A stretch of DNA of 64,000 bases from Peptoniphilus stercorisuis (GCF_017874395.1 NZ_JAGGLJ010000008.1:1-64000), one strand, 5' to 3'. Counted from the stretch's first letter, positions 17,419 to 27,600 are shown. Program-made: numbers and translations. The notes: a model not told the origin generated them from the sequence alone.

Positions 17419-17991
17419 TTGTCGCAAAAAATTAAAAGGAATTTTTCAATTATCAAAGATTTAAAAGAAAATATTAAAGCTGTTAAAGATAAGGATCCGG
17501 CATCTTCAAATTCTTTAGATATATTTTTTCATAATCCAGGGATAAAAGCTATATTTAGACATAGGATAGCACATTTTTTTTATAATAAAAAAATGTTTTT
17601 TATAGCTAATAGTATTTCGTACCACACAAGAAAAAAGACAGGAATAGAAATTCATCCTGGAGCAGTTTTAGGAAGAAGAATTTGTATAGATCATGGAATG
17701 GGAATTGTCATTGGAGAGACGGCAACTGTTGGAGATGATGTATTAATTTATCACAATGTAACTCTTGGAGGAACAGGAAAAGATAAAGGCAAAAGACATC
17801 CTGATGTTGGAAATAATGTTTTGCTATCAAGTGGATGTAAAATTCTTGGACCAATTCAAATAGGTAATAATGCAAAGGTAGGAGCTAATGCTGTAGTTGT
17901 AAAACCTGTACCTGATTATGCAACTGCTGTAGGAATGCCAGCAAGAAATATAGAAAGAAAATACAAAGGAGATCTAAAAAATGTTATATAA
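17419..17991 (+). CDS. cysE: Serine O-acetyltransferase
   Basis: CysE makes O-acetylserine from serine and acetyl-CoA, the first step of cysteine synthesis. The 190 residues have a helical N-terminus and left-handed beta-helix repeats from about 75. They hold IEIHPGAVLGRRICIDHG and IGETATVGDDVLIYHNVTLGGTGK, with the catalytic His in DHG, and end with AVGMPARNIERKY. The start is a TTG behind GGAAGTG. It overlaps cysK by 11 bases. Confidence 0.94.
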   Translation: MSQKIKRNFSIIKDLKENIKAVKDKDPASSNSLDIFFHNPGIKAIFRHRIAHFFYNKKMFFIANSISYHTRKKTGIEIHPGAVLGRRICIDHGMGIVIGETATVGDDVLIYHNVTLGGTGKDKGKRHPDVGNNVLLSSGCKILGPIQIGNNAKVGANAVVVKPVPDYATAVGMPARNIERKYKGDLKNVI

Positions 17992-18886
17992 AAATATAGT
18001 AGATGCAATAGGAAGAACACCAATAGTAAAATTAAATACATTAGATAAAGAAAATAGTGCAGAAATTTTTGCAAAACTTGAATATTTTAATCCAGGAAGC
18101 TCTATTAAAGATAGACCAGCTTATTATATTATTAAAAATATGATAGAGGATAAAAAATTAAAAGAAAATGATACAATAGTTGAAGCTACAAGTGGAAATA
18201 TGGGAATAGGACTTGCAATGGTAGCTTCAGCTTTAGGATATAAAATAATAATAGTTATGCCAGATACTATGAGTGTAGAAAGACAAAAAATTATATCTGC
18301 TTATGGAGCAGAACTTGTATTAACTAAAGGTTCTTTAGGTATGCCTGGAGCAATTGAAAAAGCAGAAGAAATAGCTTCTAAAGATGGATATGTAATGGCT
18401 TATCAATTTGAAAATAAAAATAATGTTTTAGCTCATGAAAAAACTACTGCTCTTGAAATTTTAGAAGATTTAAAAGATGTAGATGCAATAGTAGCAGGAG
18501 TTGGAACTGGTGGAACTATTACTGGAATTGCAAAAGTATTAAAGGAAAATAATAAAAATATTAAAGTTTTTGCAGTAGAGCCGAAAGATTCTGCAGTACT
18601 TTCTGGTGAAGAAAAGGGAAGTCATAAGATTCAAGGAATTGGAGCTGGTTTTATTCCAAATATTTTAGATATGAATGTAATTGATGAGGTAATAAAGGTA
18701 TCAAATGAAGATGCTTATAATGCATCAAGAGAACTTGCTCGTACTGAGGGGATTTTAATGGGAATTTCAGGAGGAGCTGCACTAGTAGGAGCAAAGGAAG
18801 TTGCTAAAAAACTAGGAAGTGGAAAAAAAGTTCTATATATTGCTCCTGATAATGGAGAGAGATATTTAAGTACTGATTTATATTAA
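17981..18886 (+). CDS. cysK: Cysteine synthase (O-acetylserine thiol-lyase)
   Basis: CysK is a PLP enzyme joining O-acetylserine and sulfide to give cysteine. The 301 residues contain the PLP lysine in SSIKDRP (Lys43), the TSGNMG substrate loop, and the phosphate-binding GVGTGGTITG. The C-terminal sequence ends YLSTDLY, shorter than the CysE-binding Ile tail of enterobacterial partners. It is coupled to cysE under the same Cys T-box. Confidence 0.95.
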   Translation: MLYKNIVDAIGRTPIVKLNTLDKENSAEIFAKLEYFNPGSSIKDRPAYYIIKNMIEDKKLKENDTIVEATSGNMGIGLAMVASALGYKIIIVMPDTMSVERQKIISAYGAELVLTKGSLGMPGAIEKAEEIASKDGYVMAYQFENKNNVLAHEKTTALEILEDLKDVDAIVAGVGTGGTITGIAKVLKENNKNIKVFAVEPKDSAVLSGEEKGSHKIQGIGAGFIPNILDMNVIDEVIKVSNEDAYNASRELARTEGILMGISGGAALVGAKEVAKKLGSGKKVLYIAPDNGERYLSTDLY

Positions 18887-18891
18887 TTATT

Positions 18892-18921
18892 ATAAGGGCC
18901 TATTATAGGTCCTTATTTATT
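18892..18921 (+). terminator. Probable terminator after cysK
   Basis: AAGGGCCTA pairs with TAGGTCCTT around a short loop. The following sequence is T-rich but broken by A, so the signal is moderate. Confidence 0.5.
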
Positions 18922-18948
18922 GACATATTAAAGTAGATATAATATATT
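18920..18948 (+). promoter_or_regulatory. Promoter of the Trp T-box leader
   Basis: A perfect TTGACA is 17 bases before TATATT. It drives the leader of the mtaD-trpS operon and overlaps the tail of the cysK terminator. Confidence 0.75.
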
Positions 18949-18954
18949 ATAAAG

Positions 18955-19200
18955 AAGATATTAAAGTGTTGATTAGAAATAGTAGCAAAGGGAATTTTTT
19001 AGAGAGTTGATGTTTGGTGAAAATCAATAAAAGAAATTTGTGAATGGGTTCTATGAATGCAAAGCGAATAAATAGCTTTGACGTAACTCGCGTTAAGAGA
19101 AAGACTTATGTCTTATGAGATATATTACTAATGTAATATAAGTAGGATGGCACCGCGAATTACCATTTGTTCCTAAATTTTGGAATGAATGGTTTTTTTA
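18955..19200 (+). promoter_or_regulatory. T-box leader, tryptophan-specific
   Basis: The specifier candidate TGG (Trp) is at 19045-19047 in GTGAATGGGTTC. The T-box AGGATGGCACCGCG at 19144-19157 is near consensus. The terminator at 19162-19200 is ACCATTTGTTCC with GGAATGAATGGT plus seven T. The bulge reads UGGC, complementary to the G discriminator expected in tRNA-Trp. The first gene after it is an amidohydrolase, followed by trpS. Confidence 0.92.
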
Positions 19201-19221
19201 TTATAAATTTTTGGAGGAATT

Positions 19222-20502
19222 ATGAGTATTTTATTAAAAAACATTTCTTATTTAGATATTAAAAAGGAATGTATAGTTGAAAATAAAGATATATTAATTG
19301 AAGACAATAAAATTGTAAAAATAGGTGAAGATTTAGAAGATTTAACAGTTGATAATGTAATATATGGAAATAATAAATTAGCAGTACCTGCATATGTTAA
19401 TTCACATTCACATTTAGGAATGACAATGATGAGAAATTATGCAGATGATTTAGATTTAAATACTTGGTTAAATGAAAAAATTTGGCCCTTTGAAGCAAAA
19501 CTAACTGATGAAGATATATATTGGGCAAGTCTTGGATCTATTGTTGAAAATATTAAATCTGGAACTAGTACTGTTTGTGATATGTATTATTCAATGGATA
19601 AAGTATCTGAAGCTATTAAAAAATCTGGTATTAGAGGAGTTCTTACAAGAGGACTTATGGATATAAATGGTGGAGGAGAAGAAAGACTTGAAGAAACAAG
19701 AGAACTTTATAAAAATTACCATAATTATGCAAATGGTAGAGTGAAAATAGTTCCAGCACCTCATGCAATTTATACTTGTTCTACTGATTATTTAAAAGAA
19801 ATAATAAATATGTCAAAGGAATTTGATTCAGTAATAAATATTCACATTTCAGAAACTATTAAGGAGATAGAAGACTGTAAAGAAACTAATAATATGACTC
19901 CTGTAGAGTACTTAAATAGTATTGGACTTTTTGATCTTAAAGTAATAGGAGCACATTGTACTCATATTACTGATGAGGAGATAGAATTAGTAAAAAATAA
20001 AAACTTCTATCCAGTTTATAATCCTAGTTCAAATTTAAAATTAGCTAGTGGATTTACTCCAATAGATAAATTATTAAAAGCTGGTATAAAAGTTGCAATA
20101 GGAACTGATGGATCTTCATCAAATAATAATCAAAATATGGTAGAAGAAATTCACATAGGATCTATTGTAAATAAAGCAGTTGAACTTAATGCAGAAGTTG
20201 TACCAGCAGTAGAAGTATTAAAAATGGCTACTGTTAATGGTGCTGAAGCTATGGGATTTGATGCAGGAAGTATAGAAGAGGGAAAACTTGCAGATATTCA
20301 AATATATGATTTAAATTCAATGAATTTTACACCAAATAATAATTTAATTTCTGCACTTTGTTATAGTGCATCATCAAATGATATACTAGATTTAATAGTT
20401 GATGGAAATTTAATTATGAAAAATAGAGAAATTTTAACAATTGACGAAGAATATATAAAATATAAAATAAATAAATTAACAAAAGAACTTATAAATAGAT
20501 AG
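19222..20502 (+). CDS. mtaD: Amidohydrolase, probable 5'-methylthioadenosine/S-adenosylhomocysteine deaminase
   Basis: The family deaminates methylthioadenosine, S-adenosylhomocysteine or related adenosines. The 426 residues show the metallo-hydrolase pattern: His62 and His64 (NSHSHLGM), APHAIYTCS, HISE, a metal histidine in GAHCTH, and the catalytic Asp in GTDGSSSNNNQNM. These agree with the MtaD/SsnA/TrzN branch. Substrate is inferred from the family only. It sits between a Trp T-box and trpS, an unexpected place for a nucleoside deaminase. Confidence 0.8.
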   Translation: MSILLKNISYLDIKKECIVENKDILIEDNKIVKIGEDLEDLTVDNVIYGNNKLAVPAYVNSHSHLGMTMMRNYADDLDLNTWLNEKIWPFEAKLTDEDIYWASLGSIVENIKSGTSTVCDMYYSMDKVSEAIKKSGIRGVLTRGLMDINGGGEERLEETRELYKNYHNYANGRVKIVPAPHAIYTCSTDYLKEIINMSKEFDSVINIHISETIKEIEDCKETNNMTPVEYLNSIGLFDLKVIGAHCTHITDEEIELVKNKNFYPVYNPSSNLKLASGFTPIDKLLKAGIKVAIGTDGSSSNNNQNMVEEIHIGSIVNKAVELNAEVVPAVEVLKMATVNGAEAMGFDAGSIEEGKLADIQIYDLNSMNFTPNNNLISALCYSASSNDILDLIVDGNLIMKNREILTIDEEYIKYKINKLTKELINR

Positions 20503-20513
20503 TGGAGGTTAAA

Positions 20514-21503
20514 ATGGAAAAGAAAAGAGTTTTTAGTGGTATTCAGCCATCAGGTTCCTTAACGCTTGGAAATTATATTGGTGCATTGTCAAATTTTGTA
20601 GGGCTACAAGAAGAATATGATTGTTTATATTGTATAGTTGATCTTCATGCTATTACAGTATTTCAAGAGCCAAAGGATTTAAGAAAAAATACTTTAGATG
20701 TATTATCTTTATATCTTGCAGCAGGACTTGATCCAGAAAAGTCCACTATATTTATTCAATCACATGTACCACAACATGCAGAGTTAGGATGGTGTCTAAA
20801 TACAATAACACCACTTGGTCAACTTCAAAGAATGACACAATTTAAGGATAAGTCTTCTAAGACAAAGGAAGTAGATGCAGGACTTTTAAATTATCCAACG
20901 CTTATGGCTGCTGATATTTTATTATATCAAAGTGATTTTGTGCCAGTTGGAATTGATCAAAAACAACATTTAGAGCTTACTCGTGATATTGCACAAAGGT
21001 TTAATTCTAAGTATTCTGATACTTTTGTAGTGCCTGAAATTATGACTCCAAAAGTAGGTGCGAAAATTATGTCACTACAAGAGCCTGAATATAAAATGAG
21101 TAAATCTTCTGATAATAAAGATTCCTATATACTACTTTTAGATTCAGAAGATGAAACTAGAAAGAAAATTAAAAAAGCTGTTACTGATTCAATAGGTGTT
21201 GTAAATTATACAGATGATCAACCAGGTCTTAAAAATTTAATAACTATATATTCATCTTTTACTGGAAAAACTCCAGAAGAGATTGTAAAAGATTATGAAA
21301 ATATTGGATATGGAGTATTTAAAGATGATTTAGCTGAAATTGTAGTTGAGGGACTTAGACCTTTAAGAACGAGATTTGAAGAAATTAGAAGTGATAAAGA
21401 ATATCTTGAGAAGGTTTATAAAGAAGGAGCACAAAAGGCAAGCTATCTTGGAACTAAGACACTTAGAAAAGTTCATAAAAAAATGGGATTTATTGCGAGG
21501 TAA
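20514..21503 (+). CDS. trpS: Tryptophanyl-tRNA synthetase
   Basis: TrpS charges tRNA-Trp. The 329 residues carry the class I signatures PSGSLTLGNYIGAL (HIGH equivalent, residues about 12-25) and YKMSKSSDN (KMSKS, near 195). The length is standard for bacterial TrpS. ATG 20514 sits behind GGAGG; a GTG 12 bases earlier is in frame but overlaps that site. Control by the Trp T-box upstream fits. Confidence 0.96.
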   Translation: MEKKRVFSGIQPSGSLTLGNYIGALSNFVGLQEEYDCLYCIVDLHAITVFQEPKDLRKNTLDVLSLYLAAGLDPEKSTIFIQSHVPQHAELGWCLNTITPLGQLQRMTQFKDKSSKTKEVDAGLLNYPTLMAADILLYQSDFVPVGIDQKQHLELTRDIAQRFNSKYSDTFVVPEIMTPKVGAKIMSLQEPEYKMSKSSDNKDSYILLLDSEDETRKKIKKAVTDSIGVVNYTDDQPGLKNLITIYSSFTGKTPEEIVKDYENIGYGVFKDDLAEIVVEGLRPLRTRFEEIRSDKEYLEKVYKEGAQKASYLGTKTLRKVHKKMGFIAR

Positions 21504-21506
21504 ATT

Positions 21507-23294
21507 ATGGAACAACTAAAAAAAAGATCTGAAATAAAAAATGATTTAAAATGGGACTTAACAAGAATTTTCAAAGATGAAAGTGAATATGAAAATAAAT
21601 TAAAAGAAATTGAATATTTATCAAAGAAATTAGTTAAATTTAAAGATAATATTAATAATGTAGAAGAACTATTAGAATCAATAGATTTATATGAAAGACT
21701 TATAGAAGGAATTACTTTAGCAGATAATTATAGTTATTTAGATTATAGTGTAGATACTACTAATGAAGAAGCTAAGTTAAGACTTAATAATTTCAATATA
21801 TTTTTTAATAATATAAATCTAAAAATTAATTTCTTTGAAAATGAAGTGCTAAAATTATCTAAAAATATTATAGAAGAAACAATAGAAAAAACTACAAAAT
21901 ATAAAGCTTATTTAAAAAGGCTTTTAGGTAAAAAAGAACATTTATTATCTGAAAAAGAAGAAAATATAATAGCTGCTCTATCTCCATCAGTATCAGCTCC
22001 TTATAGAACTTATGAAGATTCAAAACTTTCTGATATGACTTTTGATGATTTTGAAGTTAATGGAAAGAAATATGCAAATAGTTTTGTATTATATGAAAAC
22101 TTCCACTGTTATGATACAAATACAGAAGTAAGAAGAAAGTCCTATGAAAGTTTTTCTAAGGGACTTGAAAAATATAAAAATACTTTTGCATCATTATATA
22201 TTACACATGTAATGACTGAAAAACAAATTGCAACTCTTCGTGGATTTGACAGTGTAATAGATTATTTATTATTTGAACAAAAAGTAGAAAGACCACTTTA
22301 TGAAAGACAAATTGATTTAATGATGGAAAATTTAGCTCCTCATATGAGAAAATATGCAGGTTTAATTCAAAAGTTTTACGATTTAGATAAAATGACTTTT
22401 GCAGATTTAAAAGTGCCTCTAGATGCAGAATTTGTTCCTAAAATTACAAAGGAAGAAAGTGTATCTTATATAGAAGATGCTCTTAGTGTAATGGGAGAAG
22501 AATATCTAAAGGTTGCAATGAGTGCATATAGTGATAGATGGATTGATTTTGCAAATAATATTGGAAAGTCAACTGGAGGATTTTGTTCATCTCCTTATAA
22601 GAAGGGATCCTTTATACTTTTATCTTTTACAGAACAACTTAATGAAGTATATACACTTGCTCATGAGATAGGACATGGTGTTCATTTTTACTTTGCACAA
22701 AAAAATAATTCTATTTTAGAAGAAGAGCCATCACTATACTTTATAGAGTCTCCTTCTACAATAAATGAATTATTACTTTCTAATAGCCTTCTTAAAAAAG
22801 CAGAAGATGATAGATTTAAAAGATTTGTATATGCAGCACAAATAGGAAATACTTATTATCACAATTGTGTGACACATCTTTTAGAAGCTGCTTATCAAAG
22901 AGAGGTTTATAGACTTGTAGATAATGGAGAAGCTCTAACTGAAAAAGTTTTAACTAATATAACAAAAGAAGTTACTGAAAAATTCTGGGGAGAAGCTGTA
23001 GAGATAGATGACTATGCAGGGCTTACTTGGATGAGACAACCTCATTACTATATGGGATTATATTCATATACTTATAGTGCAGGGCTTAGTGTTGCAACAG
23101 AAGTTGCTAAGAGAATTAATGAAGATGGAAAAGTTGCTTCAGATAAATGGTTAGATGCTCTATCAAAGGGTGGATCAGTAGATCTTATAGAATTATGTAA
23201 TGTTGCAGGTGTTGATATAACAAAAGATGAATTTATTCTTAATACAATTGATTATATTGGAAATATAGTTGACAAAATAGAAGAATTAATGTAA
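21507..23294 (+). CDS. pepF: Oligoendopeptidase F
   Basis: PepF is a cytosolic M3 zinc metallopeptidase that cuts short peptides. The 595 residues hold the zinc motif HEIGHGVHF near 386, with the third ligand in FIESPSTINE about 25 residues on. The C-terminal block contains the YTYSAGLSVA stretch that forms the substrate site in the family. It begins 3 bases after trpS and may belong to the same transcript. Confidence 0.94.
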   Translation: MEQLKKRSEIKNDLKWDLTRIFKDESEYENKLKEIEYLSKKLVKFKDNINNVEELLESIDLYERLIEGITLADNYSYLDYSVDTTNEEAKLRLNNFNIFFNNINLKINFFENEVLKLSKNIIEETIEKTTKYKAYLKRLLGKKEHLLSEKEENIIAALSPSVSAPYRTYEDSKLSDMTFDDFEVNGKKYANSFVLYENFHCYDTNTEVRRKSYESFSKGLEKYKNTFASLYITHVMTEKQIATLRGFDSVIDYLLFEQKVERPLYERQIDLMMENLAPHMRKYAGLIQKFYDLDKMTFADLKVPLDAEFVPKITKEESVSYIEDALSVMGEEYLKVAMSAYSDRWIDFANNIGKSTGGFCSSPYKKGSFILLSFTEQLNEVYTLAHEIGHGVHFYFAQKNNSILEEEPSLYFIESPSTINELLLSNSLLKKAEDDRFKRFVYAAQIGNTYYHNCVTHLLEAAYQREVYRLVDNGEALTEKVLTNITKEVTEKFWGEAVEIDDYAGLTWMRQPHYYMGLYSYTYSAGLSVATEVAKRINEDGKVASDKWLDALSKGGSVDLIELCNVAGVDITKDEFILNTIDYIGNIVDKIEELM

Positions 23295-23324
23295 ATTCAA
23301 TTTAAGTAAGTATAAGCTTAATAC

Positions 23325-23353
23325 TTGAAAAATTAATTTAGTAAAGGTATAAT
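23325..23353 (+). promoter_or_regulatory. Promoter of the valS T-box leader
   Basis: TTGAAA and a perfect TATAAT are 17 bases apart, about 25 bases before stem I of the T-box. Confidence 0.75.
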
Positions 23354-23379
23354 AGCTTGTAAATTTAATTTGAATTTAA

Positions 23380-23609
23380 TAAAGGCAATAACAAAGAGGA
23401 GTAAATTTTTAGTATTTAAAGAGAGATATTGGAAGGTGCAAAATATCATTACTAAAACTTGAAGGTAGCTTTGTTGCTTTGTAAATGAAATAAAGTAGTT
23501 TACAACGGTTATTACGTTAAAATATTAAGTGCTAATTATAAAATTTTTATAATTAGAATTAAGGTGGTACCACGTCCTTCGTCCTTATTTGGCCGAAGGA
23601 CTTTTTTTA
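23380..23609 (+). promoter_or_regulatory. T-box leader, valine-specific
   Basis: The base of stem I is AACAAAG with CTTTGTT, enclosing TTTAGTA with TACTAAA. The specifier loop ACTTGAAGGTAGC has GTA (Val) at 23465-23467. The T-box AGGTGGTACCACG is at 23562-23574. The terminator is GTCCTTCG with CGAAGGAC plus T-run. The bulge UGGU pairs with discriminator A, which the tRNA-Val at 188-263 has. Confidence 0.92.
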
Positions 23610-23626
23610 TTATTAAGGAGGAAAAA

Positions 23627-26275
23627 ATGAAAGAACTATCAAAAACATATGCTCCTAAAGATTTTGAAGATAGACTTTATAAATATTGGATGGACGGCAA
23701 TTATTTCAGAGCTGAAGTAGATAAGGATAAAAAGCCTTTTACTATTGTAATGCCACCTCCAAATGTTACTGGAAATCTACACATGGGACATGCAATGGGA
23801 AGTACAATTCAAGATATATTAATAAGAGAAAAAAGAATGCAAGGATATTCTGCATTATGGCTTCCAGGAACAGACCATGCTTCTATTTCAACAGAGGCAA
23901 AAGTTGTAGAAAAAATTAAAGCAGATGGAAATACTAAAGATGGACTAGGCAGAGAAGGTTTCTTAGAAGAAGCTTGGGCTTGGACTGATAAATATGGTGG
24001 AAATATAAGAAAACAACTTAGAACTCTTGGAGTATCTTGTGATTGGTCAAGAGAAAGATTTACTTTAGATGATCAATTATCAGAGGCTGTTCAAGAAGTA
24101 TTTATAAGACTTTATGAAAGAGATCTTATTTATAGAGGCGACAGAATTGTAAACTGGTGTCCAAGTTGTAGAACTGCAATATCAGATGCAGAGGTAGAGC
24201 ATGAAGAGACAGAAGGACTTATTTGGAAGTTCAAATATCCTCTAGAAGATGGATCAGGATATATAGAAGTAGCAACAACAAGACCAGAAACTATTCCTGG
24301 AGATTTAGCAGTTGCTGTAAATCCTGAAGATGAAAGATATAAAGATTATATTGGAAAATATGCACTTCTTCCTATTATGGATAATAAAAAAATTCCTATT
24401 CTTGCTGATGAATATGTAGAGATGGAATTTGGAACAGGTGCTGTAAAAATCACTCCATCACATGATCCTAATGACTTTGAAGTTGGAGAAAGACATAATT
24501 TAGGACAATATAAAATATTTACAGATGATGGACATTTAAATGAAAAAGCAGGGAAATATAATGGACTTGAAAGATATGAAGCTAGAAAGAAAATTATAGA
24601 AGATTTTAAAGAACTAGGATTATTTGCAGGAGAAGAACATCATCATAATTCAATAGGACATTGTGAAAGATGTAATACTGTAATAGAACCTATGATTTCA
24701 AAACAATGGTTTGTAAAAATGGAACCACTTGCAAAACCAGCTTTAGAAGCATATAGAAATGGAGAAGTAAGTTTCATACCAGAAAGATTTGCAAAGATTT
24801 ATGTAAATTGGCTTGAAAATATTCGTGACTGGTGTATATCAAGACAACTTTGGTGGGGACATAGACTTCCTGTATATTATTGTGAAGAAACTGGAGAAGT
24901 TGTAGTTTCAAAAGAAAATCCTGAAAATGATGAAAAATATAAAGGGCTTCACTTCAAACAAGATGAAGACAGTTTAGATACTTGGTTTTCATCAGCATTA
25001 TGGCCATTTTCTACACTAGGTTGGCCTCATAAAACAGAAGATTTAGATTATTTCTATCCAACAAATGTACTTGTTACAGGATATGACATAATATTCTTCT
25101 GGGTAGCTAGAATGATATTTACAGGAATAGATTTTATGGGAGAAGTACCTTTTGAAGATGTATTTTTAACAGGTCTTGTAAGAGATGCTCAAGGTAGAAA
25201 AATGTCTAAATCTCTTGGAAATGGTATTGATCCACTTGAAGTTATTGATGAATATGGTGCAGATGCTTTAAGACTTACTTTAGTAACAGGAAATACTCCT
25301 GGAAATGATATGAGATTCTATATGGAAAGAGTAGAAGCAAATAGAAACTTTGCAAATAAACTTTGGAATGCAACAAGATTTGTACTTATGAATCTTGATG
25401 ATGATATAGATACAAATATTAATATTGATGATTTAAGAAGCGAAGATAAATGGATATTATCAAAACTACAAACTTTAATTAAAGATGTAACAGAGAAATT
25501 CGATAAATATGAAATTGGTCTTGCAGCTCAAGATATCTATGATTATATTTGGACAGAGTATTGTGATTGGTATATTGAAATGGTAAAACCAAGACTATAT
25601 GGAGAGGATTCAGCTGAAAAAGAAGCTGCTAAAAAGACATTATTATATGTATTACAAAATGTATTAAAACTTCTTCATCCATTTATGCCATTTATAACTG
25701 AAGAAATTTGGCAACATTTACCAGCAGCAGAAGGTGCTTTAATAGTTGCAGATTGGCCTATTGTAAATAGTGATTATATCTTTACAGATGATGAAAAGAA
25801 TATAAGCTATATTAAAGATGCTATTCGTGGCATAAGAAATGCAAGAGCTGAGATGAATATTGAAAATAATAAAAAATCAAATACAATTATTTTTACAGAA
25901 GATGAAATAGTAAAAAATATAATTGAAGAAAATAAAGGCCATCTATTAAATCTTGGATATTCAACAGATGTATTAGTAACTTCTAATAAAGAAGATACTA
26001 AAGGAGATAATATTTCAATTGTACTTGATAGATCAGAAATATTTTTACCTCTTAAAGATTTAGTAGATTATAAAAAAGAATTTGAAAGACTTTCAAAGGA
26101 AAGAAAAGATGTAGTTTCAGAAATAGAAAGAGCTACTAAAAAACTTGCCAATGAAGGATTTGTATCAAAAGCTCCAGAAAAATTAATTAATGAAGAAAAA
26201 GCAAAAAAAGAAAAATATGAAAAAATGCTTATAACTATTGATAAGAGAATAGAAAGTGTTAAAGAGAACTTATAA
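23627..26275 (+). CDS. valS: Valyl-tRNA synthetase
   Basis: ValS charges tRNA-Val and edits threonine. The 882 residues include the HIGH-type motif NLHMGHAMGS near 50, the editing domain with TTRPETIPGDLAVAV near 220, and the KMSKS motif GRKMSKSLGNG near 525. After the anticodon domain, a C-terminal coiled-coil of about 65 residues is rich in Lys and Glu. ATG 23627 behind AAGGAGG is chosen; an upstream frame-compatible GTG lies inside the T-box. Its TAA overlaps the folC start. Confidence 0.97.
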   Translation: MKELSKTYAPKDFEDRLYKYWMDGNYFRAEVDKDKKPFTIVMPPPNVTGNLHMGHAMGSTIQDILIREKRMQGYSALWLPGTDHASISTEAKVVEKIKADGNTKDGLGREGFLEEAWAWTDKYGGNIRKQLRTLGVSCDWSRERFTLDDQLSEAVQEVFIRLYERDLIYRGDRIVNWCPSCRTAISDAEVEHEETEGLIWKFKYPLEDGSGYIEVATTRPETIPGDLAVAVNPEDERYKDYIGKYALLPIMDNKKIPILADEYVEMEFGTGAVKITPSHDPNDFEVGERHNLGQYKIFTDDGHLNEKAGKYNGLERYEARKKIIEDFKELGLFAGEEHHHNSIGHCERCNTVIEPMISKQWFVKMEPLAKPALEAYRNGEVSFIPERFAKIYVNWLENIRDWCISRQLWWGHRLPVYYCEETGEVVVSKENPENDEKYKGLHFKQDEDSLDTWFSSALWPFSTLGWPHKTEDLDYFYPTNVLVTGYDIIFFWVARMIFTGIDFMGEVPFEDVFLTGLVRDAQGRKMSKSLGNGIDPLEVIDEYGADALRLTLVTGNTPGNDMRFYMERVEANRNFANKLWNATRFVLMNLDDDIDTNINIDDLRSEDKWILSKLQTLIKDVTEKFDKYEIGLAAQDIYDYIWTEYCDWYIEMVKPRLYGEDSAEKEAAKKTLLYVLQNVLKLLHPFMPFITEEIWQHLPAAEGALIVADWPIVNSDYIFTDDEKNISYIKDAIRGIRNARAEMNIENNKKSNTIIFTEDEIVKNIIEENKGHLLNLGYSTDVLVTSNKEDTKGDNISIVLDRSEIFLPLKDLVDYKKEFERLSKERKDVVSEIERATKKLANEGFVSKAPEKLINEEKAKKEKYEKMLITIDKRIESVKENL

Positions 26276-27582
26276 TGGAGTTTAAAGATATAATAAATAA
26301 TTTAGAAAGTAGATCAGGAAAAAAGAAATCTTATGATTTTAATAGAATGAGAAGTTTACTTCTAAAATTAGAAAATCCACAAAAAGATTTAAAATATTTT
26401 CATATAGCAGGAACAAATGGAAAAGGATCAACTTCAAATTTTATTTATAATATTTTAAAAGCAAAAGGTTATAAAACAGGGCTTTATACATCGCCTCATT
26501 TAGTTAAATATAATGAAAGAATTATAATAAATGATGATATGATTTCAGATGATGATTTTATTAGATTATTTGAAAAAGTTTTAGTGGCAGAAGATGAAAT
26601 TAAAGTGGAGTTTGAAGATTTAACTTTTTTTGAAGTTATAACAGCAATTTCATTTTTATATTTTAAAGAAAATAAATGTGATTATTGTGTTTTAGAAGTT
26701 GGTATGGGAGGGCTATCAGATAGTACAAATGTAATAGATGCTTGTGATGTACTTGCATCTATTATAACTCCAATATCAATGGATCATACTGAATTTTTAG
26801 GAGATACAATAGAAGAAATTGCAGTGCAAAAAGCAGGAATAATAAAAAATAATACTTTAGTTGCTACATCAAATTCTGATGAAAAAGTATTAGATATTTT
26901 AAAAGAAACTGCAGAAATAAATAATTCTAATATATATTCTTTAAAAGATCTTGAAATATATAATGTTTTTGCAAATGAAAAGGGCTCTATATATTCTTTA
27001 AAATACAAGGATATTATTTTAGAAAATATAAAAACTTCTCTCATGGGATATTATCAAATTTATAATTCTGCACTTGCTATTTTGACAACACTAGAGCTTA
27101 GAATAAGAGGTATTCTAAATATAGATAATAAAAGTATATTAACTGGAATTAATAATGCTTATTGGCCTGGTAGAATGGAAAAAATTCACGATAATCCAAT
27201 GGTAGTATTAGATGGGGCCCATAATTTAGATGGAATTAAAAATTTAACTAAAAATCTTAATATATTTAAATATGATAAATTATATATAATAGCATCTATT
27301 TTAAAAGATAAAGAACATGATAAGATGTTAAAAGAATTAAGTTTATTTGCACAAGAGATAATTTTAGTTGATTTAAATACGAAAAGAAAAACAGATATTT
27401 CTATTTTAGAGAAGGAAGTTTTAAAGTATAATACTAAAGTTTCAGTAATAGAAGATTTAAATACTGCAATTATTAAAACTTTAAATGCTGCAAAGAAGAA
27501 TGATTTAATAATTATATCTGGTTCGCTTTATTTAGTAAGTGATGTAAAAGAAATAATTTTAAAAAATAAAAACAGCTTCTAA
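26275..27582 (+). CDS. folC: Folylpolyglutamate synthase / dihydrofolate synthase
   Basis: FolC adds glutamate to folates and, in many bacteria, to dihydropteroate. The 435 residues have the P-loop HIAGTNGKGSTSNF near 42-55, YTSPHLVKYNERI, VLEVGMGGLSDSTNV, and the C-terminal VVLDGAHNLDGI. The valS-folC pairing is common in Firmicutes; the two overlap as TAATG and share the Val T-box. Confidence 0.95.
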   Translation: MEFKDIINNLESRSGKKKSYDFNRMRSLLLKLENPQKDLKYFHIAGTNGKGSTSNFIYNILKAKGYKTGLYTSPHLVKYNERIIINDDMISDDDFIRLFEKVLVAEDEIKVEFEDLTFFEVITAISFLYFKENKCDYCVLEVGMGGLSDSTNVIDACDVLASIITPISMDHTEFLGDTIEEIAVQKAGIIKNNTLVATSNSDEKVLDILKETAEINNSNIYSLKDLEIYNVFANEKGSIYSLKYKDIILENIKTSLMGYYQIYNSALAILTTLELRIRGILNIDNKSILTGINNAYWPGRMEKIHDNPMVVLDGAHNLDGIKNLTKNLNIFKYDKLYIIASILKDKEHDKMLKELSLFAQEIILVDLNTKRKTDISILEKEVLKYNTKVSVIEDLNTAIIKTLNAAKKNDLIIISGSLYLVSDVKEIILKNKNSF

Positions 27583-27600
27583 TTTAGAAGCTGTTTTTAT
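27568..27600. terminator. Bidirectional terminator between folC and the DUF4364 gene
   Basis: AAAAACAGCTTCTAA pairs with TTAGAAGCTGTTTTT. It overlaps the folC stop and the end of the convergent minus-strand gene. Confidence 0.9.

Noticed and set aside
17267-17464. 65-codon frame overlapping the Cys T-box and the start of cysE
   Set aside because: It covers the T-box core and terminator and runs out of frame into cysE, so it is not a gene.
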